Source: Desulfovermiculus sp041686195
GTDB lineage: Bacteria > Desulfobacterota > Desulfovibrionia > Desulfovibrionales > Desulfothermaceae
Length of the DNA: 64,000 bases
Reading direction: 5' to 3'
Assembly: GCA_041686195.1 (NCBI GenBank)
Contig: JAWLEI010000001.1
Span: 62,001 to 126,000 of the forward strand
Shown: one piece after another, positions 59,538-64,000 of the stretch
Position numbering within the stretch: the stretch's first letter is position 1
How the letters are laid out: every line of letters starts with the position of its first letter
Translations under genes and position numbers: made by a program
The notes under the pieces: model-generated
Databases searched by the model: none
The model's input: only the letters and a program-made list of their open reading frames with translations
What the model was told of the DNA's origin: nothing

Positions 59538-60377
59538 TCAGGACACAAGACCGGAAAGAAGGTCGTAAGCCGCCCGGGGATCAAATCCCTGCCCGGTCCA
59601 TAACTCGCATTGCCCCAAGGCCTGGGAGACAAACATCTCCAACCCGCTGATCGTTTTGCACCCGGCCTGGTCCGCCTCGGAAAGCAATCTGGTTCGTTTG
59701 GGGATGTAGACAAGATCAAAGACCCAGGACACACCCTGCAGGCTGTATCCTTCGGGCCAGGGAGACTGATTCTGAAGATCGCCTGCCATGCCCAGCGGGG
59801 TGGTGTTAATGAGGACATCGGGCTCACACTGACCTCGCTCTTCCCAGGACACACTGACGATATCCTGACCTGTAAACTGCCGGGGCACCTTCTGCTGATC
59901 CCGGGCAGAAAGAAAAATCTTATGGCACCCCAGCTGACGTAATGCTTCAACAGCGGCCAAAGACGCCCCGCCAGCCCCCAGAATCAGAGCCGAAGCAGGG
60001 ACCACAGACCGTTCACGCAAGGGACGAAAAATCCCCTGCCAGTCAGTGTTTGTTCCCCACAGGCTCCCTTGTTGCCAATAGACTGTATTCACCGCTCCGA
60101 TCTGCCTGGCTTCAGGAGTCATATGATCCAGGTAAGGAATGATCCGCTGTTTGTGGGGCAAAGTAACGCTTAGTCCATGGATGGGCAAAACTCGAAGGGC
60201 CACAGTGAAAGCCGCAAAATCAGAGGCATCCACGTCCCACTTCAAGTAAGCCCCTGGGATCTGCAGGCAGGAAAAAGCCCAAGTGTGGAGGATCGGACTT
60301 AAAGAATGCCCGACTGGGTGCCCGATCACTCCGTATAAAGCCGAAAAAGGCCCTGGGACATACAGTGGCAGGCTCAT
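59538..60377 (-). CDS. aroE: Shikimate dehydrogenase
   Basis: AroE reduces dehydroshikimate to shikimate with NADPH. The 279-residue protein has the substrate loop GHSLSPILHTW, the catalytic lysine and NT motif in VTLPHKQ and GTNTDW, and the NADP-binding GAGGASLAAVEAL. It is convergent with mltD and lies downstream of the 2-oxoacid oxidoreductase operon on the same strand, with 27 bases between. Confidence 0.97.
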   Translation of the reverse strand: MSLPLYVPGPFSALYGVIGHPVGHSLSPILHTWAFSCLQIPGAYLKWDVDASDFAAFTVALRVLPIHGLSVTLPHKQRIIPYLDHMTPEARQIGAVNTVYWQQGSLWGTNTDWQGIFRPLRERSVVPASALILGAGGASLAAVEALRQLGCHKIFLSARDQQKVPRQFTGQDIVSVSWEERGQCEPDVLINTTPLGMAGDLQNQSPWPEGYSLQGVSWVFDLVYIPKRTRLLSEADQAGCKTISGLEMFVSQALGQCELWTGQGFDPRAAYDLLSGLVS

Positions 60378-60404
60378 GCTGTTACCTGAGGTCCAAAGTA
60401 TCGA

Positions 60405-60992
60405 TCAACGTTTACCCGTTCCCTCTTCCTCGAGTTGCGCACCGTGTCCGGCCTGAGCCACAGCCTCGGCCCCCCGGATCAAGGCCTGGTCATTGGCCTG
60501 GACCAGCTTTTCGCCCTTGGCTGCGAACAATGCGGACACCACATCGCGCACACTGTCCAGCGGCAAGGCATTTGTGGCTTGTATCCAGGCTCCCAGGGCC
60601 ACTATATTGGCCATTTTCACTGTTCCCAGATCATCGGCAATATCATTCGCCGCAATCGGGATCAGGTAAGCTCCCGGCTCCTGAATCTGCGAGGTATCAA
60701 CCAGGGAAGAATTGACCACCAGGACTCCTCCTGCCCGGAGCCGGGGCAAAAACTTGGTCAGAGACGGCTGATTCATAACAATCAAGCTCATGGGGGAATG
60801 GATGACCGGGGATCCAATCTCCTTATCAGCCAAAACGACGGTGCAATTGGCTGTTCCGCCCCGCATTTCCACCCCATAGACCGGCATAAAGGTCACGTTC
60901 TGCCCAGCTTGCATAGCGGCCTGGGCCAGGACATTTCCGATCAACAGTACACCCTGGCCCCCGAATCCGGCAATCATCACATCCTGATACAC
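60405..60992 (-). CDS. 2-oxoacid:ferredoxin oxidoreductase gamma subunit
   Basis: The 195-residue protein starts with GFGGQGVLLIGNVLAQAAMQ, the gamma subunit signature, and has VYGVEMRGGTANC and KMANIVALGAW. It binds the coenzyme A end of the catalytic cycle in the four-subunit enzyme family. The start is GTG 60992 after GGAGGAGAGAC. It overlaps the beta subunit gene by 16 bases, the last gene of the operon. Confidence 0.95.
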   Translation of the reverse strand: MYQDVMIAGFGGQGVLLIGNVLAQAAMQAGQNVTFMPVYGVEMRGGTANCTVVLADKEIGSPVIHSPMSLIVMNQPSLTKFLPRLRAGGVLVVNSSLVDTSQIQEPGAYLIPIAANDIADDLGTVKMANIVALGAWIQATNALPLDSVRDVVSALFAAKGEKLVQANDQALIRGAEAVAQAGHGAQLEEEGTGKR

Positions 60993-61768
60993 GTCTCTCC
61001 TCCACTTGCTTCCATCTCTTGGCCGGAATCTTTATACACTCCGAGGGGAAAATATGGGCTGAGCTCACCACTTATCCGGGCATTGGCCTCCAAGGGGTTC
61101 ATATGCCAGTTGGTAGGACAAGCGGAGAGGAATTCAACAAAGCCCAGCCCCAGGCCCTGAATCTGCACTTCAAAGGCTTTTTTCAGGGCCTTCTTGGCCT
61201 TTTTCAGATGCGCAATGCTGTCCACAGCTACCCGGGCCGAAAAAGAGGTCCCCTGCAGTGAAGCCAGCATCTCAGCCATTTTCAAGGGGGCCCCGTCCCG
61301 TTCCTGACTCCTTCCCCCAGCACAGGTGGTGGTTTTTTGGCCCACCATGGTCGTGGGGGCCATCTGTCCGCCGGTCATGCCATACACTGTATTGTTCACA
61401 AAAACCACACTCATTTTCTCACCCCGGTTGGCGGCGTACACAATCTCCGAAAGCCCGATAGCCGCCAAGTCTCCGTCTCCTTGATAGGTGAAGACAAAGT
61501 TTTCCGGTCTGGCCCGCTTGACTCCAGTGGCCACGGCCGCAGCCCGCCCGTGCGGGGCCTCCACTGCATCCAGACGCAGGTAATTGTAAATAAAGACTGA
61601 GCAGCCAACTGACCCTACGCAGATAGTGGTATCCACAAGTCCAAGTTCAGTGAGGCACTCACCTACCAGCCGGTGGATTGTTCCGTGGTGGCAGCCGGGA
61701 CAAAAATGCATGGGCGTGTCCACCATGACTTCGGGAACGGTAAAGACAGCTTGTTCCTGATTATGCAT
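60977..61768 (-). CDS. 2-oxoacid:ferredoxin oxidoreductase beta subunit
   Basis: This 263-residue TPP-binding subunit has CPGCHHGTIHR near the N-terminus, GSVGCSVF, and the thiamine diphosphate motif GDGDLAAIGLSEIVYAANRG with NNTVYGMTGGQ. It holds the active site together with the alpha subunit. AGGAGGCTTAAC precedes ATG 61768. It lies between the alpha and gamma genes. Confidence 0.96.
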   Translation of the reverse strand: MHNQEQAVFTVPEVMVDTPMHFCPGCHHGTIHRLVGECLTELGLVDTTICVGSVGCSVFIYNYLRLDAVEAPHGRAAAVATGVKRARPENFVFTYQGDGDLAAIGLSEIVYAANRGEKMSVVFVNNTVYGMTGGQMAPTTMVGQKTTTCAGGRSQERDGAPLKMAEMLASLQGTSFSARVAVDSIAHLKKAKKALKKAFEVQIQGLGLGFVEFLSACPTNWHMNPLEANARISGELSPYFPLGVYKDSGQEMEASGGETCIRM

Positions 61769-61769
61769 G

Positions 61770-62849
61770 TTAAGCCTCCTCCGTCTGCTGTTCACGTTGC
61801 ATGAGTTGACGGATGGGGAGTTCAAAATCTTCCGGATTTGGCAGTCTGCCGGGATACACGGACAACAGCTCGGAATCTGCAAAGCGCCTGACAGCCAGGC
61901 GCACATCATCCACCATCTGTCCGGTATTGTGCTCGATGGTCACAAAGCGCTTCCCTTGACTGGCCAGGTCGACCAGGGCCGGGGCAGGAAAGGGATAGAG
62001 CGTAATAGGCCGGAACAGCCCTACTCGGTATCCCTCTGCCCGCAGGCTGCGGATCGTGTTTTTGGCAATCCGGGCAATGGATCCGTAGGCCACTACCACC
62101 AGCTCCGCATCCTGGGTCTGGACCTCTTCTCCTCTGGCTTCGGCCTGCATCTGCTCATACTTAAAGACCAAATGGGCATGATGTTCGGCCAGGGCCCCCT
62201 CGGAGAGATATAAGGACTTCAGCAATCTGGGAGAACGTCCCCTGGCCCCGTTCAAGGCCCAATCTTCAGCCTCGCCCTCCGGACGTCCCCTGGCCCTCCA
62301 GGTTTGAATCGGTTCCTTCATCTGGCCCAAAATGGCATCTCCAAGGATTACAACCGGATTACGGTACGTAAAGGCCAAATCAAAGGCCTCTACAGTGAGA
62401 TCATAGGCCTCTTGACAAGTGGAAGGAGCCAGGACCAGAGTCCGGTAGTCACCATGCCCGCCCCCCCGGGTGGCCTGGTAGTAATCTCCCTGAGAGGGAT
62501 CGATGCTCCCCAGGCCTGGACCGCCGCGGCTTATATTGACAATGACCGCAGGCAAATCGCTTCCGGCCATATAGGAGATGGCCTCCTGCTTCAAGGAAAT
62601 GCCCGGGCTAGAGGACGAGGTCATAGCCCTCTTGCCGCAGGCCGCCGCTCCCAGGACCATATTGGCCGCTGCGATTTCGCTTTCAGCTTGAATGAATTCG
62701 CCACCCGCCTGCACCAAGGCAGTGGACAGATATTCAGGTATATCACTCTGGGGGGTGATGGGATAGGCAAAATAACACTCACACCCAGCATCCATGGCCC
62801 CCATAGCAATGGCTTCATTGCCCTTGACCAGAATTCGATCAGTCCTCAT
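61770..62849 (-). CDS. 2-oxoacid:ferredoxin oxidoreductase alpha subunit (VorB/KorA type)
   Basis: The alpha subunit has the N-terminal GNEAIAMGAMDAGCECYFAY region and the TSSSSPGISLKQEA and GPGLGSIDPSQGDYYQATRG segments typical of the VorB/KorA branch, so the substrate is a branched or 2-oxoglutarate-type acid. The start is uncertain between ATG 62849 (359 residues) and ATG 62855; both overlap the ferredoxin gene. It follows the ferredoxin subunit and precedes beta and gamma. Confidence 0.93.
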   Translation of the reverse strand: MRTDRILVKGNEAIAMGAMDAGCECYFAYPITPQSDIPEYLSTALVQAGGEFIQAESEIAAANMVLGAAACGKRAMTSSSSPGISLKQEAISYMAGSDLPAVIVNISRGGPGLGSIDPSQGDYYQATRGGGHGDYRTLVLAPSTCQEAYDLTVEAFDLAFTYRNPVVILGDAILGQMKEPIQTWRARGRPEGEAEDWALNGARGRSPRLLKSLYLSEGALAEHHAHLVFKYEQMQAEARGEEVQTQDAELVVVAYGSIARIAKNTIRSLRAEGYRVGLFRPITLYPFPAPALVDLASQGKRFVTIEHNTGQMVDDVRLAVRRFADSELLSVYPGRLPNPEDFELPIRQLMQREQQTEEA

Positions 62850-63078
62850 GTCCATCCCCGTTGTTTTGACTGCGATAGACCCGGATGACCATATCCGGGC
62901 ATATTTGAGCACAAAAGGCGCACCCTTTGCATTGATCCAGACCACCGGCTCCGATGTGCACAACCTTATACCCCAAGTCATTCATACGTTCGGATTGTTC
63001 CAAAACGCCGGTTGGACATACCATTGTGCACAACAGACAGCCCTTGCACCGCTCTTCCCGAATTTCCACTCTGGACAT
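62839..63078 (-). CDS. 2-oxoacid:ferredoxin oxidoreductase delta (ferredoxin) subunit
   Basis: The 79-residue ferredoxin-like subunit has two 4Fe-4S motifs, CKGCLLCTMVCP and CKGCAFCAQICP, and passes electrons out of the complex. ATG 63078 follows GCGGAGAGAAT. It is the first gene of the four-gene operon and overlaps the alpha gene by 11 bases. A TATTAT box (about 63106-63111) upstream may belong to its promoter. Confidence 0.95.
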   Translation of the reverse strand: MSRVEIREERCKGCLLCTMVCPTGVLEQSERMNDLGYKVVHIGAGGLDQCKGCAFCAQICPDMVIRVYRSQNNGDGHED

Positions 63079-63190
63079 ATTCTCTCCGCTCAGCATTAAA
63101 GACTGATAATATTACGGCAAACCTTGGTACAAATCAGTTTCCGCCTTATTTGTCAATAGGCTTTGACAACACATGAGGGCCTGAGCCGAG

Positions 63191-64000
63191 TCAACGGATG
63201 AACATGGCATCTCCGTAGGAAAAGAACCTGTATCCGTAGGCCACAGCCTGTTCATAGGCCCTGAGGATCTCTTTTCTCCCGGCAAAGGCGGCGACCATCA
63301 ATAAAAGTGACGAACGGGGAAGATGAAAGTTGGTGATCATATGGTCAACCACCTGAAATCGTGATCCCGGATACAAGTAAAGGTCAGTCCAGCCCCAATA
63401 TGGTTGTATTCGCCCAAACCGGGCAAAGACCCCCTCCAGGGCCCGGACAGCAGTGGTGCCCACTGCAACCACCGCCCGCCCTTCGTGTCTAGCCTGTTCC
63501 AATTCCCTGGCTGCGTCAGGTGGGATCTGCATGAGTTCCGCATGCATCTCGTGTCTGCGGATGTCTCTGACCCGGATGGGAGTAAAGGTGCCGTATCCTA
63601 CATACAGGACAAGCTCCACAAACCGGTGTCCCCGGTGCTTAAGATCCTGGATCTGCCCTGAGCTGAAATGCAGACCAGCTGTGGGCGCAGCCACAGATCC
63701 GAGCTTTTGGTCCTGAGCATACACAGTCTGGTAGCGGAATGTATCCTCTTTCCCCGGCCAGCGCCGGATGTAGGGCGGTAGCGGGATGTTTCCGTGTTCG
63801 AGCAGCATCTGCCCCAGATCGCCCTGCCATTTGATTTCCATCCGGCTGCGTCCAAACTGGTAGACCTCATTGACCTCAGCCTCCAGGCCTCCGGCCAGAT
63901 CTATCTGACTGCCGGGTCCCAGGCCTTTTGCCGGCCGGAGCAGGCCCTCCACCTGGGCCTTTTTCCATCCTGCCCCGACTTCTTGAATGGCAATCGCCGG
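63191..64000 (-). CDS. queA: S-adenosylmethionine:tRNA ribosyltransferase-isomerase, C-terminal part
   Basis: QueA transfers the ribosyl part of SAM to preQ1 in tRNA to make epoxyqueuosine. Only the 3' 270 codons are in the window; the gene runs off the end. Clear motifs are VGYGTFTPIRV followed by HEMHAEL, and NFHLPRSSLLLMVAAFAG. A GTG at 63952 is not the true start because the frame stays open and similarity continues. It is divergent in function from, but on the same strand as, the oxidoreductase operon. Confidence 0.95.
   Translation of the reverse strand, partial: PAIAIQEVGAGWKKAQVEGLLRPAKGLGPGSQIDLAGGLEAEVNEVYQFGRSRMEIKWQGDLGQMLLEHGNIPLPPYIRRWPGKEDTFRYQTVYAQDQKLGSVAAPTAGLHFSSGQIQDLKHRGHRFVELVLYVGYGTFTPIRVRDIRRHEMHAELMQIPPDAARELEQARHEGRAVVAVGTTAVRALEGVFARFGRIQPYWGWTDLYLYPGSRFQVVDHMITNFHLPRSSLLLMVAAFAGRKEILRAYEQAVAYGYRFFSYGDAMFIR

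Noticed and set aside
60435..61160. A 241-codon plus-strand frame in the oxidoreductase operon
   Set aside because: It is antisense to the gamma and beta subunit genes, which are unambiguous.
62304..62888. A 194-codon plus-strand frame opposite the oxidoreductase alpha gene
   Set aside because: It is antisense to the alpha subunit gene and has no similarity or ribosome site.

Overview
The window looks like ordinary housekeeping chromosome from a mesophilic, anaerobic, sulfate-reducer-like bacterium of the Desulfovibrionales (Desulfobacterota). Pointers are the desulfoferrodoxin-rubredoxin pair, the redox repressor Rex directly downstream of an F0-only ATP synthase operon, a DVU0298-type HEAT protein, a four-subunit 2-oxoacid:ferredoxin oxidoreductase, and lipid A genes (lpxC, lpxI, lpxK) that indicate a Gram-negative envelope. 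I cannot name a genus from this sequence alone. I see no insertion sequence, prophage, CRISPR array or defence island.

Layout. 1-3.6 kb (minus strand): tRNA-Thr, Tyr, Gly, Thr - tuf - rpmG - tRNA-Trp - secE - nusG - rplK - rplA, a classic translation/transcription operon. 3.7-7.2 kb: rpmE-prfA-prmC-lpxC. 7.3-9.8 kb: atpZ-atpI-atpB-atpE-rex, with a strong Rex operator at the head of the operon. 10-18 kb: an unknown gene, an IHF/HU protein, a HIT protein, an Elp3-like radical SAM protein, an amidohydrolase followed by pyrB-pyrC, and an orphan NtrC-type regulator. 18.1-24.4 kb: lpxI and the rod-shape cluster mreBCD-mrdA-rodA. 24.4-31.5 kb: dfx-rub, a HEAT protein, lpxK/yccA, fmdB-like gene-rlmN-hisI-hisG and a TPR lipoprotein. 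31.6-41.4 kb: a second radical SAM protein, glycogen genes glgX and glgA, lepA-lepB-comM and an HsdR-N-like protein. 41.7-49.2 kb: tRNA-Val - thrS - infC - rpmI - rplT - pheS - pheT - merR-like gene. 49.1-64 kb: a split LysO transporter, aspartate aminotransferase, serB, topA/era, yggS, rlmB/mltD, aroE, an oxidoreductase operon and the 3' part of queA.

Most interest lies in control elements rather than new genes. They include a Rex operator overlapping the atpZ ribosome binding site, which would link ATP synthase expression to NADH/NAD+, and a probable ATA start codon for infC. There is also an attenuator-like hairpin before rpmI, a structured nusG-rplK spacer, and a Fur/PerR-like box with hairpins upstream of dfx. 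Two similar purine-rich GACAGA-type tracts follow minus-strand genes. Two genes have unclear 5' ends. I did not find convincing evidence of an undescribed multi-gene system here.
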